Shown here: positions 15,908 through 25,032 of the stretch, in pieces
Position numbering within the stretch: position 1 is the first letter of the stretch
Layout: every line of letters starts with the position of its first letter
Assembly (NCBI GenBank): GCA_045650025.1
Contig: JAZRQR010000011.1
Location: forward strand, 1-43,198
Direction of reading: 5' to 3'
Source of the DNA: SVQP01 sp045650025
GTDB lineage: Bacteria; Bacillota; Clostridia; Oscillospirales; CAG-272
Length of the DNA stretch: 43,198 bases
Position numbers and translations under genes: made by a program
Notes under the pieces: model-generated
The model's input: only the letters and a program-made list of their open reading frames with translations
Database searches by the model: none
Told to the model about the DNA's origin: nothing

Positions 15908-18379
15908 TTATCCTCTTGTGACAATTTGGATCTTGACCTTGTCTGCGTCCAGCGCCCTGACCTCGCGCGGCAGGGTCAGCGTGTGCGCATATCCCTTGGG
16001 CAAGGACGCCTGCAAGGTAAAGTGCTCGCCGTCGTATCGCCACTCCAGCGCGATCAAGCCGTCGGGCGTTTCGTGCGTGCCGCGTGCCCAGCGCAAGCCA
16101 CAGATATGCGGTGCGATCTCGATCGTGCGCTCCCCTTCTCCGCGTGCGTCAAAGGTGGGTATACCCATGCCCAGCACGTCACGCAGCAAATGCACGCCTG
16201 CGTGTGCGGCAAATCCGTGGCAGCGCGACGAGGTATCGATCATGGCGTTTTCCCACAGCGTACCGGGACCTTCACGCAGCTGCGGCATATAGATCGCCAG
16301 CATATCCTCGTACATCTTGTCGTAAGCACCCAATCTGCAAAGCATATCCAGGCGGATGCACAGACCGATGAACAGATTGCTGCCTCCGACCATGGGATCC
16401 TTGGCATATACGGGTGCAGGACCCATTTTTTCGACCAGCGTTCTTTCCAAGATGGGCGCTTCGCCCTTAGCAAACAGACCGCTCCACATAGCCGTATACA
16501 TTGCCGCCTCACTCAACGCGCTCTTGGCGTGCAAGCCACCGTTCTCGTCTACCGAGAAGCCGTCAGGAATATACTTCAGATCCGCCATCTCGCCGCCGCC
16601 AACAACGGCAGCGCGCAGAATCTTGCGCACCTCGGCGCCCATACTGATCCATTCGGGCTTATCAAAAGCGCGCCCCAGTCTTATCAGCATATAGCCGTAA
16701 AGGGCGTTTGCAGCGGTGGACACGGGCTGATTGTTCTCGCCCCAATTGGACTGCGACCAGTCAATAAACAGCCAAGGCAGGTTTTCCAAAAGTCCGCTCT
16801 TGCCCACGAAATCGCGCGTGCCCTTAACAAACGCCTCTACGCGAGGAGCATACGTATCGCGGAAGGCAATATCGCCCGTGCGCACAACGTATTCGGCAAC
16901 CTCGCAGCCAAACCAGAGCGACCAAGTGGTAATACCGGTCATATCCTTATAGGAGGGCTTGAGCGCGGGATACACCTCGGGCACAAAGCTATGAAACATG
17001 CCGTCCGCAGGGGTCAGCAGGAAGTTTTCCAGAAATTCGCGCTCCACGCGGGAGTCGGAAAGCATAAGCGCTGCCGCACGACCCGTCCAGAGAGAATCGC
17101 AAAGCCAGCCACCGCGCTCACGCTCGGGGCAATCCATGAAAATATCCAAGGTGTTGAGCAGCAGCGTTTTCTTTGCCGCCGCGTACAGGCGGGTGACGTT
17201 GTCATCCGAGCAGGCAAAGCCGGTGCGCTGCTCATCGGGGTATGCGTCATCCAGCATGGAAAGGCTATGCACCGTGACCGCGCCCGTGCCGCGGAAATAC
17301 AGCTTGAGATAACGCGAAAGGCTCGGCTCAAAGGCAATAAACTCGGAAAGACCTGCAGGCAGGTGCAAGCGCGTGACGATATTGTGGTAATACGGAATGC
17401 TGCCATCGGTATCCAGCAGCTCGCTGTGCACCAGGTCCACCGTGCCTGCATGCTCACAGCTGATGACCAGGCGTATAAAGCCCACGCGGCTCTCGCCTCC
17501 ATCGTACAAGGCGTACATGCCCTCGTCGCCCCAGAGCCTCAAGCCCTCGTCGCCGTTCTCGGCGCAAACACCGCCAAAGGCGGTCTCCACCGTTCTGCGG
17601 CAATCCGCGGTAGGATGCTCGGGCAGCGCCTCGTAGGCGGGCGAATTTTGCTCATAGAACAAGGGGGGGAAGCGTTTGTCGGGTTCGATATAGCACGGGC
17701 CAAAGCCTACCAGATTTTCAATAAAATACTCCTCCAGCGTGGGCTGCAGCGCCTCGTGTGCCAGATACGTGGGTTCCGTCTCCACCTCGGTTGCGGGCAG
17801 ATACGTGCCCTTCCCCAGCTTCCAAAGGTAATATGCGTCATCCAAGGTGTAGATCTCGGTGCACTCGCGGCTGTGCGAGATGCGCTCGGAATTGGCGGCA
17901 CGCGCCGCAATGCGGCAAGCCTGCCAGGACTCGCGCCCTGTGGCGCAAAGCACCTTGCCATCCGAGACCAGCTCGGCGATCACCATACCATCCTCCATGG
18001 TAGAGTCGTTGGAGTAGCGATTATAGAGAGGATGCATGTTGCCGTACGCCACCACCTCAATGGCAATGTGGTTGATGCCGGGCTCAAGATACCAGGTCAC
18101 GTCCACCTCGTCCACACGCGCATATCCGTGCGCGGTACGGGCAGGACCGTGCATGACCAGCTCGTCGTTGACGTACAGTCTGTAGGTATTGCGAGCACTC
18201 AGGCGCAAAATTGACTCCGAGAGCATCAGCTCACCGTCCTCGCTGCAATAGGCGGAGAGATCGCACGCATAGTAAAATCCGTACTGTCCAACCGCATCCT
18301 CGCGCATAACGCGTGCAAATTCTTCCTTGGTATAGGGATAAAAGATCGCCTTGGCGGCATCAAATTGCATGATATTCAT
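15908..18379 (-). CDS. GH78 alpha-L-rhamnosidase
   Basis: 823 residues, no signal peptide, therefore cytoplasmic. The N-terminal beta-rich domains (about 30-390) include a jelly-roll carbohydrate-binding region with RLYVNDELVMHGPARTAHGY, as in bacterial rhamnosidases. The alpha/alpha barrel from about 395 carries the GH78 hallmark DCPERERGGW (416-425), whose Asp and Glu residues are the usual catalytic acid and substrate contacts, and FIDWSQSNWGENNQPVS. The family hydrolyses terminal alpha-L-rhamnose from pectin or flavonoid glycosides. AGGAG is 7 nt before the ATG. It lies 17 nt after the GH-A lipoprotein in one operon and ends before terminator 15831-15867. Confidence 0.85.
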   Translation of the reverse strand: MNIMQFDAAKAIFYPYTKEEFARVMREDAVGQYGFYYACDLSAYCSEDGELMLSESILRLSARNTYRLYVNDELVMHGPARTAHGYARVDEVDVTWYLEPGINHIAIEVVAYGNMHPLYNRYSNDSTMEDGMVIAELVSDGKVLCATGRESWQACRIAARAANSERISHSRECTEIYTLDDAYYLWKLGKGTYLPATEVETEPTYLAHEALQPTLEEYFIENLVGFGPCYIEPDKRFPPLFYEQNSPAYEALPEHPTADCRRTVETAFGGVCAENGDEGLRLWGDEGMYALYDGGESRVGFIRLVISCEHAGTVDLVHSELLDTDGSIPYYHNIVTRLHLPAGLSEFIAFEPSLSRYLKLYFRGTGAVTVHSLSMLDDAYPDEQRTGFACSDDNVTRLYAAAKKTLLLNTLDIFMDCPERERGGWLCDSLWTGRAAALMLSDSRVEREFLENFLLTPADGMFHSFVPEVYPALKPSYKDMTGITTWSLWFGCEVAEYVVRTGDIAFRDTYAPRVEAFVKGTRDFVGKSGLLENLPWLFIDWSQSNWGENNQPVSTAANALYGYMLIRLGRAFDKPEWISMGAEVRKILRAAVVGGGEMADLKYIPDGFSVDENGGLHAKSALSEAAMYTAMWSGLFAKGEAPILERTLVEKMGPAPVYAKDPMVGGSNLFIGLCIRLDMLCRLGAYDKMYEDMLAIYMPQLREGPGTLWENAMIDTSSRCHGFAAHAGVHLLRDVLGMGIPTFDARGEGERTIEIAPHICGLRWARGTHETPDGLIALEWRYDGEHFTLQASLPKGYAHTLTLPREVRALDADKVKIQIVTRG

Positions 18380-18396
18380 AAGTCGCTCCTATTGGC

Positions 18397-21309
18397 TCAA
18401 TTTTCAAAAAGCGTAAAGGTTACAACGCCATCCTGATACGAAACGTAGAACAGCGTGAACACAAAGTCACCGGTCGGCGTCCGGATGCCGCAGACTACCG
18501 TGTGGTTCCCCTTTGGCAGAGCGGAAAGATCTGCGGTGATCACGGTTCCGTCGTACTGCACAGCGTCGTGACGCGTGCCGTTGACGTAGCAAATTGCCTC
18601 GCCCTGCCAGGATCCCAGACGAATGTCCACACCCGCAAGCGCGTCCGCCTCGTACTTCTTGCCGTTACGCACGTTGGTAAACTTGACCTTGGTTGCTTTT
18701 TCGGGTGCGTTGGTGTGCACGTGTGCCACCGAGGAAGAGGTCGCCTCACCGTTGAATTCCCCGCTGAACACCATGTACGTATTCACGTCGGCATCCGTGG
18801 TGCGGTGCATGGTCAGCTCCAGCTCAACGCGCCCCATTGCGGGCACGGTGATCTCCTGCTCGCAACCGCTCACGGTAAAGCCCTCCAGCGTCACGTTGAC
18901 GCGTCCGGTTACGGGGGTGCTGTTAAAATTGGTCACGTACAGCGTGATCTTGCTACCGTCGTCTACGATATGACCGTATTGCTTGGTTTCTTCATTGTTC
19001 AGATCGTAGCCCTCAAAGTTGGGGCTGAGCACCACGCGCTCACCAAGACCCAGCTGCAGGGTCTTGATCTCGGTATCGGGATACTGCTTGTTCTGGTATT
19101 CGGGCGCTTCGCTGTAGGTCACGAATACGGGATTGGTGCTGAGCTTGAGCGAGATCTTGCCGTTCTCGGGCTGCACCAGGGTCTGGTTGCCCATCATATC
19201 GGTCAGAATGACGGGCTGCTCGGTCTTGATGGTATATACCGCCTTCTTCTGCGACCACAAAACGCTCACAGCGCGGCTGCCGTTATAGAATACGTAACCA
19301 AACGAGCGATCGGGCAGGTCGTACAGCTCACCCAGATACTGACCCTTGCCCAGCACGTGCGTCATGGTGGACTCGGCTGCCAGAGTGGGGTAAGGCTGAT
19401 AATCCGAGCCGAAGGTACTGAAATCGCCGCCTGCCTCCAGGTAAGGTGCCAGGACGAACCAGAAGTGCTTTTCGGTGCCCATGGCAAGCGACTGCACGGT
19501 AGAGGTCACGATATAGGGCGCTTGCTCGGTCTTGTTCTTCTCGGTGGGCGATTCGGTCATGATCTTCATGCCCGCCTCGGTCAGCCACACGGGCTTGTTT
19601 TGCGTGTTGTAATGCGCAAGCGAGGCGTAAGCACCGCGTACCATGGCAAAGCTGGTGAAATCGGGAAGATCGCCGCCCTGCGGGACGTGTGCATGGTAAT
19701 TGAAAATGGAGGAATAGTCCATGACGCCGTTCATAAACATCATGTGCATATAGTCGATATTCTCATCGGGCTGGCAAAGACCGCCAAAGGACACAGTAGC
19801 ATTCGGATCGGCATCCAGCACGCCCAGCGCCGCTGCCTTATACCAAGCGGCATACAGCTCTGCGGTCTCGCGTGCAAAGCCGTGGTCACTCTCGTTCCAA
19901 AGCTCCCATGCATCCACCAAGCCCTTATAATAGGTTGCCATTGCCTTGGTGGTCTGGTAGATCTCCAGCTGCGTGCCTGCAAAGCCGCCTGCCTCATTGA
20001 CCCATGCGGGCGTGGTGCAAAGCATGGCAAGGTTGTAGAGCCCCGCCTTGTCGATCGCACGCCATACCTGCTCGGTCGAGCTGAAGTCGTATTCTCCGCG
20101 ACTGGGCTCATAGGTGCGCCAATCCGCACGGTCACGCACCCAGGTGACGCCTGCCATGCGCGCCGCACACGCAATGGCATACGCCTTATCCACGTCCTTG
20201 ACCAGATAGTAGGAGGCATAGTCCATCGCGAAGGGCGAATCCTCGGGCACGGTCTGTCCAAGGTCCGAAAGCACCACGTAGCTGTGCTCCACCTCACCCA
20301 TACGCAGCACGAAATAGCCAAGCGGGTGATGCTTGATCGTCTTCTCCAGCACTACGGGGCTATCCGCCTGTGCCTGCGTGCTGCCGCTGTATACGGCGGT
20401 ACCGAAAAAGTCGGTCACGGTATACGCCATCTCCCCTGCCTGTGCCGACTTTGCGGCAATGGTCACGTGCAAGGGATAGCGGCTGTCAAATACGTTCACG
20501 CTTGCTGCCGCCAGCAGCGCCTCTGCCTCTGCGCCCGTGGGCTGCTCGGCATAGGAAAGCGCCGCACCGTTCGCGGGTGCAGAATCGGCAATATAAGTCA
20601 GCTTAAAGTAATCCATAAAAAACGAAATCCTATCTCTGGAATTTTGACTGTCCACGTTGTCCAGCACAAAGCGGATGACGTTATCCCCCTGCTCCAGCTG
20701 CAAAGTGCCCAGCGTCATGATCTTGAAAAGACCGGGGTCAAAGGAAGTGGGATAATCCTTTTGCACGGTGTAGCTCTTGGCTGCCTCGAGCTGCTGCTTT
20801 CCGTTGACCTCTACGAAATAGTCGCTGGTGTAGTCCTTGCTCAGATCGCTGCCCAGCACCACCAGGCTGTAGCGTCCCGCAACGGGTGCGTTGACGGTAT
20901 AGGTCACGCTGTACTCGGCATCCCAGCCCTGCGCGGGTGCCTGCGCGGTCAGGGAAGCCAGCATAGCACCGCCGCTGTATTCCTCTCCGTTCAGAGGAGC
21001 GAGTGGCAGCGTGGTCTTGTCATATTCTTCCGCCTCCGCGTAAATCTCCACAGAAGCGGTCACCTTCTGCTCCCATGCCTCGGTCGGCTCAAAATTCGGG
21101 AACAGATCCTGCTTTGCTGCCAGGCTGACAGCCCCCTGCTCAAAAACGGGCGGCGTGAATTGCAGCTCTTGCTCGGTCTCTACCGTTTGCTCGGTCTCGC
21201 CCTGTGTCTCCTGCTCAGGATCCTGCTGCTTATCGCGGCATCCTGCGACAAAGCCCAGCACCATCAGCCAAGCCAGACCCATGCACATCACGCGTGCGTA
21301 TCTCTTCAT
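18397..21309 (-). CDS. Secreted lipoprotein glycosidase, clan GH-A (GH39-like), with CBM35-like module
   Basis: 970 residues. A lipoprotein signal ends at VAG-C24, followed by a Glu/Thr/Gln-rich linker. Residues about 80-245 look like a jelly-roll CBM (YSLVVLGSDLSKDYTSDYFVEVNG). A TIM-barrel begins around 365 with GVTWVRDRADWRTYEPSRG, has the acid/base Glu473 in WELWNES and a likely nucleophile Glu578 in VWLTEAG, as in clan GH-A enzymes related to GH39. The C-terminal third (700-970) is all-beta and of unknown function. It acts outside the cell, bound to the membrane. GGAGG 8 nt before the ATG; promoter at 21367-21395. The substrate cannot be fixed; rhamnose-rich pectin side chains are plausible from context. 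Confidence 0.75.
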   Translation of the reverse strand: MKRYARVMCMGLAWLMVLGFVAGCRDKQQDPEQETQGETEQTVETEQELQFTPPVFEQGAVSLAAKQDLFPNFEPTEAWEQKVTASVEIYAEAEEYDKTTLPLAPLNGEEYSGGAMLASLTAQAPAQGWDAEYSVTYTVNAPVAGRYSLVVLGSDLSKDYTSDYFVEVNGKQQLEAAKSYTVQKDYPTSFDPGLFKIMTLGTLQLEQGDNVIRFVLDNVDSQNSRDRISFFMDYFKLTYIADSAPANGAALSYAEQPTGAEAEALLAAASVNVFDSRYPLHVTIAAKSAQAGEMAYTVTDFFGTAVYSGSTQAQADSPVVLEKTIKHHPLGYFVLRMGEVEHSYVVLSDLGQTVPEDSPFAMDYASYYLVKDVDKAYAIACAARMAGVTWVRDRADWRTYEPSRGEYDFSSTEQVWRAIDKAGLYNLAMLCTTPAWVNEAGGFAGTQLEIYQTTKAMATYYKGLVDAWELWNESDHGFARETAELYAAWYKAAALGVLDADPNATVSFGGLCQPDENIDYMHMMFMNGVMDYSSIFNYHAHVPQGGDLPDFTSFAMVRGAYASLAHYNTQNKPVWLTEAGMKIMTESPTEKNKTEQAPYIVTSTVQSLAMGTEKHFWFVLAPYLEAGGDFSTFGSDYQPYPTLAAESTMTHVLGKGQYLGELYDLPDRSFGYVFYNGSRAVSVLWSQKKAVYTIKTEQPVILTDMMGNQTLVQPENGKISLKLSTNPVFVTYSEAPEYQNKQYPDTEIKTLQLGLGERVVLSPNFEGYDLNNEETKQYGHIVDDGSKITLYVTNFNSTPVTGRVNVTLEGFTVSGCEQEITVPAMGRVELELTMHRTTDADVNTYMVFSGEFNGEATSSSVAHVHTNAPEKATKVKFTNVRNGKKYEADALAGVDIRLGSWQGEAICYVNGTRHDAVQYDGTVITADLSALPKGNHTVVCGIRTPTGDFVFTLFYVSYQDGVVTFTLFEN

Positions 21310-21366
21310 TTTCCCATCCTCCTTATGCGATGATCCTGTTTGTCATTCCGAAAGCGTCTTTATTGT

Positions 21367-21395
21367 ATTGTAGCATATCCGATGTGATTTTGCAA
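21367..21395 (-). promoter_or_regulatory. Sigma-A-type promoter of the leftward GH operon
   Basis: On the minus strand TTGCAA (21395-21390) and TACAAT (21372-21367) with a 17-bp spacer and TGC ahead of the -10 element; a second overlapping TACAAT follows. Confidence 0.75.
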
Positions 21396-21413
21396 GCATT
21401 TTGCCCAAAAGAA

Positions 21414-21442
21414 TTGACAAGGCAATGCGGATTTGGTATAAT
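21414..21442 (+). promoter_or_regulatory. Perfect-consensus promoter of the rightward CBM/GH106 operon
   Basis: TTGACA (21414-21419), 17-bp spacer, TATAAT (21437-21442). It is back to back with the leftward promoter; the -35 elements are only 18 bp apart. Confidence 0.9.
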
Positions 21443-21480
21443 AAACACAAATCCCACGGGGCATTCAAGGAGGACGTCAC

Positions 21481-22362
21481 ATGAAAAAACTACTATGGCT
21501 GTTATGCGCACTGCTGCTGCTTGGCGCGTGCTGCATTCCCACTTACGCGCAAGAGGGCTACGAGCTGCTGGATAACGGCGATTTTGAATCGCTGACCTCC
21601 TTTGCCTGGTTCCCCTATTACCTGTCCTCGCTGGACTATTCCGCAGATGCCCACTCGGGCAGCACTGCTCTTTTGGTGACAAACCGCCAGCATTACACCG
21701 ACGTGACCGGTCAGTACGTCACCAAGCAGCTCAATTTTTACGGCTCGGGCAGCTATCAGATCAGCGCATACGTCAAGCTGGCAGATCCCCAGTCACAGCC
21801 CATTGATCTGCAGATCGCCATTGGCTACCACACCAACGACAAGCAGAATTGGGCAACCACCGCACACGTGCAGGTAACGGCAGATCGCTGGACGCTGATT
21901 ACGGGTCAGGTCTATCTGCAATGGAGCGGCGAGCTTTCCAAGGCGGAATTTTACATCATCGGTCGCGAAGGGCAGGAAGGCACCAATTATCAGGATCTGC
22001 TCATTGACGACTGCAGCATGACCACCATTTCCTACAGCGGCGAGGCATACGCCCCCGCCACCACCGAGGCTCCCACCACCGAGCCCGCGACGACCGAAGC
22101 ACCTACCACAAAAGCTCCCACGACCGAAGCGCCGACTACAGAGGAGCCCGCGACCGAAGAGCCCACCACCGAGGAAATTCCCGGTGAGCTGTCCACCGAA
22201 GCACCCACCGAGCAGGAGGATACCGCCTCGGATGACGCGCAGCAAGGCAGCATTGCCACCAAGACTTGGATCATTGCCGGCTGTATGTACGGCGCGGGCG
22301 TTGCCCTTTTGATCCTCGGCATTGTATTGCTCTTATCCAAACCCAAGGAGGTTGAATCATGA
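21481..22362 (+). CDS. Membrane-anchored carbohydrate-binding protein (CBM4/9-like)
   Basis: 293 residues: signal peptide with an LGAC/C stretch or cleavage near TYA-QE; a CBM4/9/22-like beta-sandwich (about 27-185, starting LLDNGDFESLTSFAWFPYY); a Thr/Glu/Pro linker of TTEAP-type repeats (about 192-245); and a C-terminal transmembrane segment (262-286) followed by KPKE. It is thus a glycan-binding module displayed on a flexible stalk. No catalytic domain is present. GGAGG 7 nt before the ATG. Its stop overlaps the start of the GH106-like gene, so the pair may work together at the surface. Confidence 0.75.
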   Translation: MKKLLWLLCALLLLGACCIPTYAQEGYELLDNGDFESLTSFAWFPYYLSSLDYSADAHSGSTALLVTNRQHYTDVTGQYVTKQLNFYGSGSYQISAYVKLADPQSQPIDLQIAIGYHTNDKQNWATTAHVQVTADRWTLITGQVYLQWSGELSKAEFYIIGREGQEGTNYQDLLIDDCSMTTISYSGEAYAPATTEAPTTEPATTEAPTTKAPTTEAPTTEEPATEEPTTEEIPGELSTEAPTEQEDTASDDAQQGSIATKTWIIAGCMYGAGVALLILGIVLLLSKPKEVES

Positions 22363-24614
22363 AAATGACACGTAAGCTCTTACTCTCGATCTGCTGCTTT
22401 GCCCTTTGCGCTGCTATGCTGCTGGGCGGCACGCTGGTCTTGCTCCTCTCCCCTAAAACACCTGCCCAGACCACACCTCCCGCAGATACGGACACCGATG
22501 CCGAGACCACGGAAGCACTCACCGAGGCAGAAACCCAGCCCGAGACCGAAAAGATGGATCCCGCTGTGCAAAACCAAGCCCTGATCACCGAGCAGGCATT
22601 TGCCAACCCCGCACTGGAATACCGCGCACTCAAGATCGAGCACAACTTCCTCGGTCTGCCCGGCAGCACGGCTGCAGAAAAAGCGCAAAGCCTGATTGAT
22701 TACGGCTTTGGCGGCGCTGCCGTGAACATGAAATGGGATCAAAACTACCTGCAGCAAGGCTATTCCCTGGAGCAGTTTGCCGCCTTTGTGGAGGCTGCTC
22801 ACGAGCAGGGCGTACGCATCTGGCTGTACGATGAATACGGCTACCCCAGCGGTGCAGCAGGAGACCTGACCGTGCAGGATCACCCCGAATACGCGGCAGT
22901 CCGCTTGGTGGAATACACCATGAAGGGCGGCGACACCGATACGCGCACCCTTTCCCTGCCCGACGATTTCGTAAAAATCGAGTACGCTTACCTGCTGGTA
23001 AACGGCGAGTCGATCCCGCTGGAGGTCACCGCTGACACAGAAAACGGTAAAATGACCTTTAACGGCGTTGACCAATCCTGGACGGCATACATTTACTGCG
23101 TTGCCAAGTACAACTACGGCTTTGAATGGAACAACTCCTACCCCAACATTCTCAACCGCGATGCGGTCGCCCGCTTTATTGAGGTCACCTTTGAGACCTA
23201 CGAGGGCGCGATTGAACACTTTGGCGATGCTATTGAGGCGGTCTTTGACGACGAAGCACAGCTGCTGGCAAACCACCACCTGATGCCCAGCGGACTCAAG
23301 AACCCCGTTATTCCCTACGATTACGATATTTTTGATACCTTCCAAGCAAAATACGGCTACGACGTGCGTCCCATGCTGCACATGATCTACAGCGGCGAAA
23401 GTGCCGAAGAAAAGCGCGTGCGTGCACAGTTCTACGCACACGTGGGCGATCTGGTTTCCGAAAACTTCTTCGGTCAGATTCAGGAGTGGTGCAAGGCACA
23501 CGGCACCACGCTTTCGGGTCACCTGCTGCTGGAAGAGCAGATGCAATACCACGTACCGGTCTACGGCAACTACATGCAAGCCTCCGCCAACATGGGCTAT
23601 CCCGGCTTTGACGTGCTCAACGTCCGTCCCGGTCCTTACATGGATGAAACCTCCACAGGTGCAAAATACGCCTCCTCGGTTGCATGGCTGAACAATATCG
23701 AGCGCGTCATGATCGAGATCGCACCCGCCAACAACCCCGATGAATTTGCTACCAACCACTTGGATTATGCGCTGGGTGCTATGACCTTCTCCTACTTTGA
23801 CGGCGGCAACCAGATCACCTCCTATTACGGACAATCCGGCTCCGATCCCGCGGTAGGCAAGGCGTTCAACGAGTACGTAGGACGCATGGGCTCTATGACC
23901 GTAGGCGCACAAAATCTCTCGCAGATCGCAGTCTACTACGCCATTGATACCGTTGCCGGCGAATACGAAACACCCGAAACGCAGCAGCTTTACAACGCGG
24001 ATAAGGACGCACAGGCAAACGACAAGCTGATCAACAAGCTGACCACACAGATCCGCAGAGATGGCCTGGACTACGTATTCATTGACGACGCTTCCCTGCA
24101 GGGCGGCACAGTCAGCGCCAAGGGCTTGACTGTGGGCAGCTTTACCTTTACCACCATTCTCGTTCCCAAGGCGACTCTGATGGAAATTGAGAGTATGCGC
24201 GTGCTGGATGCACTGATCGAAGCAGGTGTGAACGTCATTTTCGTGGAGGATATGCCCTCTGTTGCATTCTACGAAAAGGATCAGGCAGAGCTGGAGGCGC
24301 TGAGCGCAAAGCATTCCTCGCGCTTGGCTGCCAAGTTTAGTGATGCGATCTCTGCGATCACTGTCAAGTCCGAGCTGACCGTCAAGACGGTACGCAAGTA
24401 CATCTACATCTCGCCCTACGAAAAGAACGGCGTCAAGTTCTTCTTCCTTGCCAACGCATCGCAAAAGGATGCCGACCTGACCCTCTCCTTTGAAGGCGCG
24501 ATCGGCTTCCGCATCTACGATCCGCTCACGGGCACCATCACCGAGGTGGAAAACAAAGCCACCATCCCCTCCTACCGCGCCCTGTTCGTGCAGCCGCTGT
24601 TTGCGGAGCAGTAA
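22359..24614 (+). CDS. GH106-like alpha-L-rhamnosidase family protein
   Basis: 751 residues with an N-terminal hydrophobic signal anchor (7-30), a Thr/Glu-rich linker, and a catalytic region whose WLYDEYGYPSGAAG (155-168) is the hallmark of the GH106 family. Other landmarks are FDDEAQLL (acidic pair) and TTLSGHLLLEEQ. GH106 enzymes cleave alpha-L-rhamnose from RG-I/RG-II-type pectin, usually with inverting chemistry; membership is by motif, and the activity is inferred. It starts at ATG 22359 inside the upstream stop with GGAGG 7 nt ahead. No strong terminator follows; the repeat at 24630-24649 contains a weak hairpin. Confidence 0.75.
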   Translation: MKMTRKLLLSICCFALCAAMLLGGTLVLLLSPKTPAQTTPPADTDTDAETTEALTEAETQPETEKMDPAVQNQALITEQAFANPALEYRALKIEHNFLGLPGSTAAEKAQSLIDYGFGGAAVNMKWDQNYLQQGYSLEQFAAFVEAAHEQGVRIWLYDEYGYPSGAAGDLTVQDHPEYAAVRLVEYTMKGGDTDTRTLSLPDDFVKIEYAYLLVNGESIPLEVTADTENGKMTFNGVDQSWTAYIYCVAKYNYGFEWNNSYPNILNRDAVARFIEVTFETYEGAIEHFGDAIEAVFDDEAQLLANHHLMPSGLKNPVIPYDYDIFDTFQAKYGYDVRPMLHMIYSGESAEEKRVRAQFYAHVGDLVSENFFGQIQEWCKAHGTTLSGHLLLEEQMQYHVPVYGNYMQASANMGYPGFDVLNVRPGPYMDETSTGAKYASSVAWLNNIERVMIEIAPANNPDEFATNHLDYALGAMTFSYFDGGNQITSYYGQSGSDPAVGKAFNEYVGRMGSMTVGAQNLSQIAVYYAIDTVAGEYETPETQQLYNADKDAQANDKLINKLTTQIRRDGLDYVFIDDASLQGGTVSAKGLTVGSFTFTTILVPKATLMEIESMRVLDALIEAGVNVIFVEDMPSVAFYEKDQAELEALSAKHSSRLAAKFSDAISAITVKSELTVKTVRKYIYISPYEKNGVKFFFLANASQKDADLTLSFEGAIGFRIYDPLTGTITEVENKATIPSYRALFVQPLFAEQ

Positions 24615-24629
24615 TGTTATAAAACAAAA

Positions 24630-24670
24630 ATCAGCCCCATGAGGCTGATACATTAGCGGTAAATTTTAAC
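24630..24670 (+). repeat. Repeat copy: CAGCCCCATGAGGCTG palindrome with ATTAGCGG
   Basis: ATCAGCC (24630-24636) and GGCTGAT (24643-24649) form a stem, followed by ACATTAGCGGTAAATTT. Same family as 24985-25000 (opposite strand) and 43051-43080. Confidence 0.65.
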
Positions 24671-24690
24671 AAAACGATATCCCGAGGTTT

Positions 24691-24896
24691 GTAGGGGCGA
24701 GAATTTCGGCATAGCCGAAATATGTGATCGCCCGCCAGGAATGAGATTGGAACACCGTTTGGGTGTCGATACCGTTCTTTTATACTGGCGGGCGTTCAAT
24801 GAACGCCCCTACAGTCACTCGGGATTTTGAAAAACCAAACAAAAAACAGCCGTAGGGGCGAGAATTTCGGCATAGCCGAAATATGTGATCGCCCGC
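24691..24896. repeat. GTAGGGGCG repeat cluster with a 45-bp identical direct repeat
   Basis: Two identical 45-bp copies, 24691-24735 and 24852-24896, each open with GTAGGGGCGAGAATTTCGG and fold around TTTCGGCATAGCCGAAA. The first copy is also closed by an inverted CGCCCCTACA at 24804-24813, enclosing about 100 bp. There are no genes here: this is most of the 418-bp gap between the GH106-like gene and the ATPase gene. Confidence 0.85.
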
Positions 24897-24925
24897 GCCT
24901 GCGACAACGATTCATAAAAAGCAAC

Positions 24926-24956
24926 CAAGGACTGCATCTGAACGAAACAGTCCTTG
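24926..24956 (-). terminator. Repeat-derived terminator for the GH28/esterase/ATPase operon
   Basis: CAAGGACTG (24926-24934) and CAGTCCTTG (24948-24956) form a stem. The minus strand continues GTTGCTTTTTATG, the plus strand TTTTTTACG, so it can stop transcription on either strand. Related stems lie at 5124 and 43097. Confidence 0.75.
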
Positions 24957-24973
24957 TTTTTTACGAATTTCTC

Positions 24974-25000
24974 CGCTTATTCCGCAGCCCCATGGGGCTG
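24974..25000 (-). repeat. Repeat copy with CAGCCCCATGGGGCTG palindrome (inverted orientation)
   Basis: CCGCTTATTCCG followed by the perfect 16-bp palindrome at 24985-25000. In reverse orientation it matches 43051-43078 closely. Confidence 0.7.
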
Positions 25001-25032
25001 ATTTTTGTTTTCGCGGAAATTTTTATTTGGGT

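Noticed and set aside
18502..21333. Very long open frame on the plus strand opposite the GH-A lipoprotein gene
   Set aside because: It is a shadow of codon usage in the real gene: no ribosome site, no family motif, repetitive low-complexity protein.
22060..22230. Repetitive ACCACCGAGGC-type sequence, considered a CRISPR or tandem repeat
   Set aside because: It is in frame and encodes the Thr/Glu/Pro linker of the CBM protein; there are no spacers.
22380..24653. Long minus-strand frame opposite the GH106-like gene
   Set aside because: Same cause; the plus-strand gene has motifs, ribosome site and promoter, the other does not.
24680..25000. Insertion sequence remnant
   Set aside because: No transposase fragment was found in any frame; only palindromic repeats.
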